From assembly GCA_903889565.1 (NCBI GenBank), contig CAISYC010000068.1, forward strand, positions 310,001 through 374,000: DNA of 64,000 bases. Reading direction: 5' to 3'. The notes below the pieces were generated by a model. That model made no database searches. It had not been told where the DNA came from and saw only the letters and a list, made by a program, of their open reading frames with translations. This DNA comes from an uncultured beta proteobacterium (GTDB taxonomy: Bacteria > Pseudomonadota > Gammaproteobacteria > Burkholderiales > SG8-41). Both the position numbers and the translations under genes were made by a program. Shown here one piece after another: positions 8,662 to 16,270 of this stretch; position 1 is the stretch's first letter; each line of letters starts with the position of its first letter.

Positions 8662-9345
8662 ATGTTCAACCGGCGTGATGGTTTCGAGATGGCCAAATTC
8701 GCCGAGATTCCGTGGACGCACCGCGTGCGCTTCGACGGCATGAAAAGCCGCGCGCGCATTTACACCGATGGCCTCGATTACGGCTTGCGCATGACACTGG
8801 TGGATTTTCCGGTCGGCTCGATCGAGCCGCGTCACGTGCATCCGGGCACCCATGCGACGACCGTGCTGAAGAACCGCGCGCTGGTGGACGGGCTGATGCT
8901 CAAGCCGCTCGACGTCATTCTCGGGCCCGGCAACGAACCGCACGGTCCGCTCGAATATCCGGACGGCTGCAATCTGCTCAGCTGTTTTCAGGGCAGCAAC
9001 GACCATTCGGCGGTGACCGAGTTGTCGAAGGAAAAGAATTACCGGCTGGTGCTGGCCGACGAAGTGGCGTGGACCGACAGCGTGCATGACGGCATCCGCG
9101 AGAAAACGCTGATTGATCGCGGCGCCGGCCGTTTGCTGCTGCAGCTGTGGGATTGCGCACCGGGCACGGTGCTCGCGCCGGCGGCGCGCGACACCCTGCA
9201 GGCGCTGCTGGTGGTCGAGGGCTCGATCGAGTTGGCCGACGACGAACTGGGCGAGTGGGACATGCTGCGCATTCCGCCGTCGGGCAAACACGGCGCGGCG
9301 CATTTTCCGCAGGGCGCGACGCTGCTGGTGGTGACGCTGCGTTAG
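8662..9345 (+). CDS. Cupin-domain protein
   Basis: 227 residues. Two cupin-like halves are visible: VGSIEPRHVHPGTH (around residues 55-70) carries two metal-ligand histidines of a cupin motif 1, and APGTVLAPAARDTLQALLVVEG (around 170-190) resembles a second, degenerate barrel without histidines. Predicted bicupin dioxygenase-like or binding protein of unknown substrate. The ATG at 8662 follows a GGAGGAGGG Shine-Dalgarno; an upstream ATG at 8644 precedes that site and is less likely. It lies 81 bp after the Bug gene and 78 bp before the amidohydrolase on the same strand, so it probably belongs to the operon. Confidence 0.65.
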   Translation: MFNRRDGFEMAKFAEIPWTHRVRFDGMKSRARIYTDGLDYGLRMTLVDFPVGSIEPRHVHPGTHATTVLKNRALVDGLMLKPLDVILGPGNEPHGPLEYPDGCNLLSCFQGSNDHSAVTELSKEKNYRLVLADEVAWTDSVHDGIREKTLIDRGAGRLLLQLWDCAPGTVLAPAARDTLQALLVVEGSIELADDELGEWDMLRIPPSGKHGAAHFPQGATLLVVTLR

Positions 9346-9423
9346 CGCCCGCGGCAATACATCGTGACCGGGGCGACCGCTCGCACGCGTCGCATCGTAA
9401 CGTTTTAATCAAGGAGTATTCGA

Positions 9424-10239
9424 ATGTCTGCAGCGGATTGCCACTTTCATATTTTCGATCCGGCGCGGTTTGCCTATAAAAGCGGAGTCGTTTACACGCC
9501 GCATCCGAGCCAGGCCGGTACGGCCGATCAGTTGCTCGCGGTGTTCGACGCCCACGGCATCACGCACGGGCTCGCCGTCGGCGCGGCGCCCTACGGCGAC
9601 GACAACCGTTGCCTGCTTGACGGCATTGCGCGCTCGCAGGGACGGCTGAAGGGAATCGCGCTGGTTGATCACGATGTCAGCGACGCCGAAATCACGCGTT
9701 TATCCGACGGCGGCGTCGTTGGGGTGCGCATCAATCTGCACAATCACGGCCTCGGTCCGCTGCTCGATGCGCGCGCGCCGGCGTTGCTGGCGAAATTGAA
9801 GGCGGCGAGCTGGTTTTGCCAGATCCAGTGCCAGCACGACCAGCTTGCCGAGGCGATGCCGCTGCTGAAAAAATCCGGCGTGCGTGTAATGATCGATCAT
9901 TGCGGCCGCACCGATCCGGTAACGGGGCCGGCCAGCGCCGGCTTCAAGGCGCTGCTGGAGCTCGGCCGCAGCGGCAATGGCGTGATCAAGCTGTCTGGAC
10001 CGTTCCGTTTTTCGAACCTGCCCTACCCGCATCCCGACACTGACGCGGTGGTGCATCAATTGATCGAGGCCTTTACGCCGGAGAACTGCGTATGGGGTTC
10101 GGACTGGCCGTTCGTGCGGCTCGACATGCGCGTCGATTACGGCCCGACGCGCGCGGTGTTCGACCGCTGGGTGCCCGACGCGCAGACGCGCCGTAAAATT
10201 TTGTGGGATACGCCGGCGTGGCTGTTCGGCTTCCAATGA
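9424..10239 (+). CDS. Amidohydrolase-2 family metal hydrolase, PDC-hydrolase-like
   Basis: 271 residues of the amidohydrolase-2 (TIM-barrel) family. The N-terminal metal motif is DCHFHIFDP (His7 and His9). Further signatures are VMIDHCGRTDP near residue 156 and VWGSDWPFVRLD near residue 224, whose Asp is the catalytic base of this family. The layout resembles 2-pyrone-4,6-dicarboxylate lactonase (LigI) and 4-sulfomuconolactone hydrolase. A lactone or dicarboxylate substrate would fit the Bug receptors and dehydrogenase upstream. A clear AAGGAG Shine-Dalgarno precedes the ATG. Last gene of the operon, followed by hairpins. Confidence 0.7.
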   Translation: MSAADCHFHIFDPARFAYKSGVVYTPHPSQAGTADQLLAVFDAHGITHGLAVGAAPYGDDNRCLLDGIARSQGRLKGIALVDHDVSDAEITRLSDGGVVGVRINLHNHGLGPLLDARAPALLAKLKAASWFCQIQCQHDQLAEAMPLLKKSGVRVMIDHCGRTDPVTGPASAGFKALLELGRSGNGVIKLSGPFRFSNLPYPHPDTDAVVHQLIEAFTPENCVWGSDWPFVRLDMRVDYGPTRAVFDRWVPDAQTRRKILWDTPAWLFGFQ

Positions 10240-10244
10240 TCAAA

Positions 10245-10270
10245 CCCGAATTCGCATCGGCGAATTCGGG
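10245..10270. terminator. Perfect 11-bp hairpin between convergent genes
   Basis: An 11-bp perfect stem (CCCGAATTCGC with its complement) closes a 4-base loop between the stops of the amidohydrolase (10239) and the Bug gene (10344). Read on the minus strand it is followed by TTTGATC. This suggests termination mainly of reverse transcription, or bidirectional termination. Confidence 0.55.
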
Positions 10271-10275
10271 CAGTT

Positions 10276-10306
10276 CCCGCCCTCTCCCCCTTAGGGAGAT
10301 GGCGGG
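10276..10306. repeat. REP-like CCCTCTCCC hairpin
   Basis: A 13-bp stem with one mismatch, built from CCCGCC-TCTCCC and its complement. It belongs to the same sequence class as the larger element at 20041-20124. Such intergenic palindromes are scattered in many proteobacterial genomes. Confidence 0.5.
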
Positions 10307-10343
10307 GTGAGGGGGGGCTCTTTCGGGCTGGTTTTCGACCTCG

Positions 10344-11309
10344 CTACTGGATTGCCTTGACGTTGGCTTCCTTCACCACCTTGATCCACTTCGGCACGTC
10401 GCGTTTGAGCACGTCGCGAAGCTGTTCGGGCGGGCCGCCGGCCGGCTCCAGTCCCTCGCTTTCCATGCGTGCCTTGAGTTCGGCGGTGGTCATCGCTCTG
10501 GCGATTTCGCGGTTCCACAGCGTGACGATATCCTTCGGCAGATTCTTCGGTCCCCAGCAGGCGTACCACAGCACCGCTTCGTAACCGGGCACGGTTTCGC
10601 CGACGGTCGGAATGTCCGGAATCGCGGCGATGCGCTTGGCGGTGGTCACCGCGATCCCGCGCAGACGGCCCGCCTTGTGTTGCGGCACCATCGCCGGCAT
10701 TGCGCCGAAAATCAGCTGGATCTGCCCGCCGAGCAGGTCGGAGACGGCCGGACCGGTGCCTTTGTACGGGATGTGCGTCATTTTGGTACCGGCCATGATG
10801 TCGAACAGTTCGGTCGCCAGATGGGTGATGCCGCCGGTACCGGTTGAGCCGTAGTTGAGGCCGCCCGGTTTTGATTTGGCCAGCGCGATCAGTTCCTTGA
10901 TCGATTTCGCAGGTACCGAGGGATGCAGCGCAACCAGAAAACCGGTTTCGCCAATCAGCGAGATCGGCGTGATGTCGTTGATCGGATCGTACGGCAGTTT
11001 GAACAGCGCAGCATTGGCGCCATAGCTGCCCGATACCATCGCCATGGTGTAGCCGTCGGGGGCGGCGCGCACGGTGGTTTCCGCGCCGATGGTGCCGCCG
11101 CCGCCGGAGCGGTTATCGACCACCACCGACTGGCCGAACACTTCGGTCAGGTTTTTCGACAATGCGCGGGCGACGATGTCGGTGCCGCCGCCGGGCGCGA
11201 AGGGTACGATCAGGCGCACCGGTTTGGTCGGATATTTCTGCTCGGCCTGCGCGGTCACGGTGGTGGCCGCAAGCGCGCCGAGCACGAGTGCAATTTGCTG
11301 GATGTTCAT
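10344..11309 (-). CDS. Bug-family (TctC-type) periplasmic solute-binding protein
   Basis: 321 residues; the signal peptide ends TAQAE near residue 22. Signatures: KYPTKPVRLIVPF, VVDNRSGGGGTIGAE, HIPYKGTGPAV. The segment that is usually WYGLLAP reads WYACWGPKNLP here, a visible departure in the lobe-2 hinge region. The ATG at 11309 follows GGAG. It lies 15 bp downstream of the MmgE/PrpD gene and is surely co-transcribed, so its ligand may be the acid handled by that enzyme or by the GntR-linked flavoprotein nearby. Confidence 0.85.
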   Translation of the reverse strand: MNIQQIALVLGALAATTVTAQAEQKYPTKPVRLIVPFAPGGGTDIVARALSKNLTEVFGQSVVVDNRSGGGGTIGAETTVRAAPDGYTMAMVSGSYGANAALFKLPYDPINDITPISLIGETGFLVALHPSVPAKSIKELIALAKSKPGGLNYGSTGTGGITHLATELFDIMAGTKMTHIPYKGTGPAVSDLLGGQIQLIFGAMPAMVPQHKAGRLRGIAVTTAKRIAAIPDIPTVGETVPGYEAVLWYACWGPKNLPKDIVTLWNREIARAMTTAELKARMESEGLEPAGGPPEQLRDVLKRDVPKWIKVVKEANVKAIQ

Positions 11310-11324
11310 CAAAATAATCTCCGG

Positions 11325-12701
11325 TTAGATTTTGCCTGCAAGCAGGCCGAGCAATTCGCGTGCGCCATGCTGTTCGATCGCCAGCGCGACGCCGGCGATG
11401 GCACCGGTGTCGAGATGCGGATTGATGCCGCGGAATTTCGCGGTGATGCCGGCGGCATCGATCGGCGCATGGATCGAGCCGGTCGGATTGAGGATGTCCA
11501 CGCGCTCCCACACGCCGTTGTGCTCGACCGCAACCCAGCCGGCGAAATCCTTCGGATACAGCTTGTCGAGCTGCGGATCGGGCACCAGTTCGATCGCGGC
11601 AGCGAGGCCGGCGATTGCAGGGTCGGACATTTTCGCGTCGGTGAATTGCGCCGGCAGCACCTGGCCGTCGATCAGCGCGACGGCGACCGCGTAACGCAGG
11701 CTCATCTGCGCGTTCAGCGCCGAACTCGGCGCATAGTCGAAACCGCATTGCACATCGACCACCTTGCAGGTGCCGACGCGGATTTTTTTCTTTGTCTCCC
11801 ACGGCGCGCCGAGTTTCTTGCGTAGCGCCAATGCGGCGTCGATATAGGCGTGCGTGCTGCCGCAGCAGCAATAGGGTTTGATTGAATTCTGATCGACGTG
11901 GTAAACCGCGCCAAGGTCGCGCGTGAGCGGCGCCGGATCGGAGTCGTCGGAAAACGCCTTCAATACGCCGCCGTCGGCGAATTCATAAATTTGCGTCGGC
12001 CCGCTGAAGCCCAATTGCGCGAGTTCGGCGGCCAGCACGCCCGAATGCGCGGCCTTGCCCGGATGCAGACGCTTGCTCATGGTGCCGTCGGCGTTGAACG
12101 CCCAGGTGCCGGCGCCCTGGGTGCCGGCGAGACCGAGCGCCCATGCCGTTTCTTCGGCGTTGAGCTTCAACAGTTTCGCGCAGGCGGCCGCCGCGCCGAA
12201 CGGGCCGACCACGCCGGTCAGATGCCAGCCGCGCAGCCGCGCCGCCGACGGATTGAGCGCAAGACTGGAACGGATCATTACTTCGTATCCGGCGACGATG
12301 GCGGTCAACAGGTCGCTGCCGTTCGAATCGAGGCGCTCGGCGACGGCCAGTGCGGCCGGAATCACCGCCGCGCCGCAATGCAGTTTGGCATTGTGATAGT
12401 CGTCGAGTTCGAACGCATGCGTTGCAACGCCATTGACCAGCGCCGCATCGGCGCACCGCAGCGTCGGGCCCGCCTCGCCCCACACGCGCGCTTCGGTTCC
12501 GCTGCCGCCGCGCTTGACCCATGTCCGCATTTTCTGCGCCCACGGCGTGTTGAAGCCATAGAGCCCGGCACCGAGAGTGTCGAGCAGCGCAATGCGCGCG
12601 ACATCGCGCGTGCGCACAGGCACATCGTCGTAGTGGAGCCCGGCGACCCAGGCGGCGAGTTCGCGGGTCGGTGCGGCGATCGCGCGGCGGTCGAAATTCA
12701 T
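11325..12701 (-). CDS. MmgE/PrpD family protein
   Basis: 458 residues covering the full MmgE/PrpD length. Family-typical stretches include ATHAFELDDYHNAKLHCGAAVIPAAL split over residues 92-118, the glycine-rich LAGTQGAGTWAFNADG near residue 191, and KPYCCCGSTHAYIDA near residue 281. Known members dehydrate 2-methylcitrate (PrpD) or isomerise itaconate-type acids (cis-aconitate decarboxylase), but many in Burkholderiales sit with Bug receptors and are uncharacterised. No propionate genes are adjacent. The start is the ATG at 12701, followed downstream by the Bug gene. Confidence 0.75.
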   Translation of the reverse strand: MNFDRRAIAAPTRELAAWVAGLHYDDVPVRTRDVARIALLDTLGAGLYGFNTPWAQKMRTWVKRGGSGTEARVWGEAGPTLRCADAALVNGVATHAFELDDYHNAKLHCGAAVIPAALAVAERLDSNGSDLLTAIVAGYEVMIRSSLALNPSAARLRGWHLTGVVGPFGAAAACAKLLKLNAEETAWALGLAGTQGAGTWAFNADGTMSKRLHPGKAAHSGVLAAELAQLGFSGPTQIYEFADGGVLKAFSDDSDPAPLTRDLGAVYHVDQNSIKPYCCCGSTHAYIDAALALRKKLGAPWETKKKIRVGTCKVVDVQCGFDYAPSSALNAQMSLRYAVAVALIDGQVLPAQFTDAKMSDPAIAGLAAAIELVPDPQLDKLYPKDFAGWVAVEHNGVWERVDILNPTGSIHAPIDAAGITAKFRGINPHLDTGAIAGVALAIEQHGARELLGLLAGKI

Positions 12702-12823
12702 GTGGTTGCTCCTCGGCGGTGTCGCGCGCCGGTGGCGCGCGGCGTTCTGTGCGGGCTATTGTAAAGCGGAGTTGATGCGCTGTCACAGCAAGGCTGCCGC
12801 CCGCGCGCATGCCGGCGGCGGCC

Positions 12824-13498
12824 TCAGTCGGCGTCGCGGCGCATCAGTTGCAGGCGTATGCGCAGGGCGGTGCTGACATGCACGCGTGCGGCTTTTTCGG
12901 CGGCATCGGCGTCATGACGGGCGATTGCATCGACAATCGCGCGGTGCTCCTTCAGCGCATCCGGCGGCCGCCCCCGCCAGCTGAAGGTGGTGCCGCGCAA
13001 CTGCGCCAGTTCGTCAGTCAGCGAATTGAGGGTGCGCACGAGGTAGCGGTTGTTGGCGGCGCGATAGATGCAGCCGTGCAGTTCGTGGTTGGCCGACAGC
13101 AGGCGCGCGCCGTCGTTTTTCGCCGCCGCCTGCTCGGCGAGGATATGCCGCATGAATTCGATTTCGGCGGGCGAGGCGTGGCGTGCCGCCAGCGCGGCGG
13201 CAGCGCCTTCGAGCACTTCGCGGATCGCATAGAGCTCGAAGATCTGGTTGCGCGACAGCTGCGGCACGGCGAGCCCGTGTTCGGTCGCCACCAGCAGGTT
13301 TTCGGAGGTCAGGCGCCGCAGTGCCTCGCGCACCGGCGTGCGGCTCACTTTCAGCCAAGCCGCGACGGCCTCTTCGCGCACGCGCTCGCCGGGTTCGAAG
13401 CGCGCCGTGTGCAGCGCCGCCTTGAGGTCTGCGTAGACGCGCTCGGCCAGCGACACGCCGGCCGGTTTGCGCGGGGTTCTGGTCCTGCTGGTCGGCAT
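12824..13498 (-). CDS. GntR-family transcriptional regulator, FCD subfamily
   Basis: 224 residues. The winged helix-turn-helix spans about residues 15-80, with the conserved recognition segment SRTPVREALRRLTSENLL. The FCD effector domain follows, with IREVLEGAAAALAAR and a C-terminal EHRAIVDAIARHDADAAE. FCD regulators sense carboxylates and usually repress adjacent catabolic genes. The gene is divergent from the flavoprotein at 13637. A perfect palindrome, TTGTATACAA, lies between them over the forward promoter and is the best operator candidate. The reverse MmgE/PrpD-Bug pair 122 bp downstream may also be controlled by it. Confidence 0.85.
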   Translation of the reverse strand: MPTSRTRTPRKPAGVSLAERVYADLKAALHTARFEPGERVREEAVAAWLKVSRTPVREALRRLTSENLLVATEHGLAVPQLSRNQIFELYAIREVLEGAAAALAARHASPAEIEFMRHILAEQAAAKNDGARLLSANHELHGCIYRAANNRYLVRTLNSLTDELAQLRGTTFSWRGRPPDALKEHRAIVDAIARHDADAAEKAARVHVSTALRIRLQLMRRDAD

Positions 13499-13532
13499 GA
13501 ATAGATCCTTGCGGCTGCGCGGAGGAGCCCGC

Positions 13533-13561
13533 TTGACGTTTAATCCGCCCTCAGGATACTA
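13533..13561 (+). promoter_or_regulatory. Sigma-70-like promoter of the flavoprotein gene
   Basis: A TTGACG -35 box (13533-13538) is followed after 16-17 bp by GATACT/ATACTA at 13555-13561. It points towards the flavoprotein ATG at 13637. The spacing and the -35 match are good and the -10 match is moderate. Confidence 0.55.
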
Positions 13562-13571
13562 TTGTATACAA
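13562..13571. promoter_or_regulatory. Candidate GntR/FCD operator palindrome
   Basis: TTGTATACAA is a perfect 10-bp palindrome that abuts the -10 region of the forward promoter, between the gntR start and the flavoprotein. FCD-type GntR operators commonly follow a T-N-GT-N-AC-N-A pattern, which this fits. Binding here would block transcription initiation. Confidence 0.55.
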
Positions 13572-13636
13572 CTGGATGCAAACGACGAAAACGGGCCGGA
13601 GACGGCCGCGGCAGGCAACGACAACGGAGGCAGGTG

Positions 13637-15199
13637 ATGAGCGTATTCGATGTGATCGTGGTGGGCGGCGGCAATGCTGCATTTTCGGCGGCGGTGGCGG
13701 CGAAAGAGGCGGGCGCCAAGCGCGTCGTGCTGCTGGAGAAGGCACCGAAGGAGCAGCGCGGCGGCAACACCCACTTTTCCGGCGCGATTTTCCGCCACGT
13801 CTTCAACAAGGCCAGCGATGTCGACCGTTTCGTGCCCGACGTTGAGGAAAAATATCCGGGCTTCCACGCCGGCATCAAGCCCTACACTGCCGAACTCTTC
13901 CGTGAAGACCTGATGCGCGTCACCGACGGGCGCACCGACCCGGAACTGTCGAAAATCCTGATCGACGACTCGTGGGACGCGATGTGCTGGCTGCAGGACG
14001 TCGGCCGTCACAAATTCGAACTCGCGCAGTCGGTGATGGGCATCAAGACCGGCGGCAAGATCAAATGGCCGGTCGGCGCCATCATCCGCACCGTGCACGA
14101 AGGTGTCGGCCTGTCGAAGACCTGGTTCGAAACCGGCGAGAAGGTCGGCGTCGATATCCGTTACGACCATGCCGTCGTCAAACTGACGCAGGACAAAAGC
14201 GGCCGCGTCAACGGCGTGGTGGTGCGCAGCCCGAAGGGTCTGCAGACACTCAACGCCAAGGCGGTAATTCTCGGCTGCGGCGGTTTCGAAACCAATCCCG
14301 AATGGCGTCTGCGCTATCTCGGCAAACCGTGGGATCACGCCAAGGTGCGCGGCTCCAACTTCAACTACGGCGACGGCCTCAAGATGGCGCTCGACATCGG
14401 CGCCATGCCCTGGGGCCACTGGAGCGGTTGCCATGCGACGCCGATCGTCGCCAGCGCGCCCGACTACGGCCGCCGCGACATGACCGACAAAACGAACCGG
14501 CTGTCGTATCCGCAGGGCGTCATGCTCAACGTCGAGGGCAAGCGCTGGGTCGATGAAGGTGCGGATTTCAATTCCTACACCTACGCCAAATACGGCGGCA
14601 TGATCCTGCAGCAGCCGAAGAGCCTTTCCTATCAGATTTTCGACAGCAAGGTGCTCGACTTGCTCGAACCGCGTTACTCGTCGAGCGAGCCGTTCCGCTC
14701 GGACACGCTCGAAGGCCTGATCGATCAACTGAAGATCGACAAGCATCAGGCGATCAAAACGCTGCACGAATACAACGACGCCTGCGGTGTTGGCGGCCCG
14801 TTCAATCCGGCGGTGCTCGACGGTCTGCACACAGAGGGAATCGAACCGGCGAAAACCAACTGGGCGCAGAAACTCGACAAGCCGCCGTACCTGTGCTGGC
14901 CGGTGACCGGCGGCATCACCTTCACCTTCGGCGGCCTCAAGGTCAACAAGGATTGCCAGGTGGTGGCGAGCGACTGGAAACCGATGGCCGGCCTCTACGC
15001 CTGCGGCGAGATGGTCGGCGGCCTGTTCCACTACAACTACGCGCTGGGCAGCGGCCTGATGTCGGGCGTGGTGTTCGGCCGCATTGCCGGGCGCGCCGCG
15101 GTTGGCGGCGGCAGCAAACCGGCGGCGAAGAAAAAAACCTCGGCGAAGAAAAATCCGGCGGCACGCAAGCCCGCCGCGCGCAAGGCAAAGCGCCGCTAA
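13637..15199 (+). CDS. TcuA-like FAD flavoprotein with a Lys/Ala-rich C-terminal tail
   Basis: 520 residues. The FAD motif is DVIVVGGGNAAFSAAVAAKE from about residue 4, followed by EQRGGNTHFSG. The C-terminal FAD segment is GLYACGEMVGGLFHYNYALG near residue 455. It should oxidise a saturated carboxylic acid like tricarballylate dehydrogenase, with the substrate unproven. The catalytic body ends near residue 490. After it comes a low-complexity tail of repeated AAKKK, SAKKNP, AARKP and AARKAKRR units that resembles histone H1 or AlgP tails and is absent from the paralogue at 6104. The ATG at 13637 follows a GGAGG site. It is divergent from, and probably controlled by, the GntR gene. Confidence 0.75.
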   Translation: MSVFDVIVVGGGNAAFSAAVAAKEAGAKRVVLLEKAPKEQRGGNTHFSGAIFRHVFNKASDVDRFVPDVEEKYPGFHAGIKPYTAELFREDLMRVTDGRTDPELSKILIDDSWDAMCWLQDVGRHKFELAQSVMGIKTGGKIKWPVGAIIRTVHEGVGLSKTWFETGEKVGVDIRYDHAVVKLTQDKSGRVNGVVVRSPKGLQTLNAKAVILGCGGFETNPEWRLRYLGKPWDHAKVRGSNFNYGDGLKMALDIGAMPWGHWSGCHATPIVASAPDYGRRDMTDKTNRLSYPQGVMLNVEGKRWVDEGADFNSYTYAKYGGMILQQPKSLSYQIFDSKVLDLLEPRYSSSEPFRSDTLEGLIDQLKIDKHQAIKTLHEYNDACGVGGPFNPAVLDGLHTEGIEPAKTNWAQKLDKPPYLCWPVTGGITFTFGGLKVNKDCQVVASDWKPMAGLYACGEMVGGLFHYNYALGSGLMSGVVFGRIAGRAAVGGGSKPAAKKKTSAKKNPAARKPAARKAKRR

Positions 15200-15262
15200 G
15201 CGCGCAAGGCGCACTCAAGTTTGCGGCATTTGCGGCCGTAACCGTCTCCAGAGAATCACGGC

Positions 15263-15287
15263 GGCCGCCCCAGCATACGGGGCGGCC
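15263..15287. terminator. GC-rich hairpin after the flavoprotein gene
   Basis: A perfect 9-bp stem, GGCCGCCCC with its complement, encloses a 7-base loop in the gap between 15199 and 15332. No T-tract follows, so it may be a pause or Rho-assisted site rather than a true intrinsic terminator. Confidence 0.4.
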
Positions 15288-15331
15288 GGTCGCGTTGCGC
15301 CTGCGCGTAGGCGCCGTGCCGGAGTGCTGTT

Positions 15332-16270
15332 ATGCTTGAACCATCCATCGAGTGCGAAGGGCCGGAGTCCGGCCACATTGTCATGGCCGAACGCCGGGAA
15401 GATCTGACCGTACTGCTCGTCGACGTCAGCGACAGCACCCGTTTGTATGAATCGCTTGGCGACGAGGCGGCCTTTCGCGAAGTGCGCGGCTGCCTTGAAC
15501 TGTTCGAACAGGCGATCGCCGCCAACGGCGGGCGCGTCGCCAAGCAGGTCGGCGACGGCCTCATCTGCGTGTTCGACGAGCCGACCACGGCGGTCAAGGC
15601 CGCCTGCGACATGCAGACCGGCTTGCGCGATCGCATGGCCGGCAGGCCGCGCCCGATCGGCATCCGCGTCGGCATGCACTACGGTTCGGTGCTGCTCGAT
15701 GGCGACGATGTCTATGGCGACACCGTCAAGCTCGCCTCGCGCATGGCGCAGTTTGCCGCCAGCGGCCAGATCATCCTCAGCGGCGAAGCGGTTGCGCGTC
15801 TGGCGCCGGCCTTGCAGAGCGTGACGCGCCTGCTCGACGAACTTGCGGTGAGCGGTCGCGACGACGCGATGGCCGTGCACGAAGTGCTGTGGCAGGAGAG
15901 CGGCGAATACACCCAGTTGCCCGGACGTTTCGAGGCAATGCTGGCGCAGGCCGGAATCGCGCGCATGAAAATCAACCACGGTGGACGCGAATCGGTGGTG
16001 GTGTCGTCGTTGACGATGGGCCGGCACGCCGGCAACGACATCGTGCTGAACGACCGCATGGCCTCGCGCAATCACGCGCGCATCGAGCGGCGCAAGGACA
16101 AGTACGTGCTGGTCGATTTAAGCTCCAACGGCACCTTCGTCGCCATGGACGGCGGCGACCTGATCAGGCTGCGGCGCGAGGAAATGATCATGTACGGCAG
16201 CGGCCGCATCACCTTTGGCCACGCCGCCAGCGATGCCGACGCCGAGATCGTCGGCTTTACCGTCGATTAG
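15332..16270 (+). CDS. Class III nucleotide cyclase domain fused to an FHA domain
   Basis: 312 residues. The cyclase homology domain spans about residues 23-195, with metal-binding Asp31 (LLVDVSDST) and Asp75 (KQVGDGL), the adenine-selecting pair Lys71 and Asp126, and Arg137. The transition-state Asn is replaced by Lys133 in GDTVKLASRM. An FHA domain occupies about residues 222-300 (SLTMGRHAGNDIVLND, SRNHARIE, LSSNGTF) and should bind phosphothreonine peptides. No membrane segment is seen. It may make cAMP under kinase control, or the altered residue may leave it as a sensor. ATG 15332 is used; an in-frame ATG at 15383 is possible. The stop codon interleaves with that of the convergent MFS gene. 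Confidence 0.75.
   Translation: MLEPSIECEGPESGHIVMAERREDLTVLLVDVSDSTRLYESLGDEAAFREVRGCLELFEQAIAANGGRVAKQVGDGLICVFDEPTTAVKAACDMQTGLRDRMAGRPRPIGIRVGMHYGSVLLDGDDVYGDTVKLASRMAQFAASGQIILSGEAVARLAPALQSVTRLLDELAVSGRDDAMAVHEVLWQESGEYTQLPGRFEAMLAQAGIARMKINHGGRESVVVSSLTMGRHAGNDIVLNDRMASRNHARIERRKDKYVLVDLSSNGTFVAMDGGDLIRLRREEMIMYGSGRITFGHAASDADAEIVGFTVD

Noticed and set aside
13559-15214. A 551-codon reverse frame opposite the flavoprotein at 13637
   Set aside because: The forward protein has clear FAD motifs and a Shine-Dalgarno; the reverse frame has none and is a codon-bias shadow.
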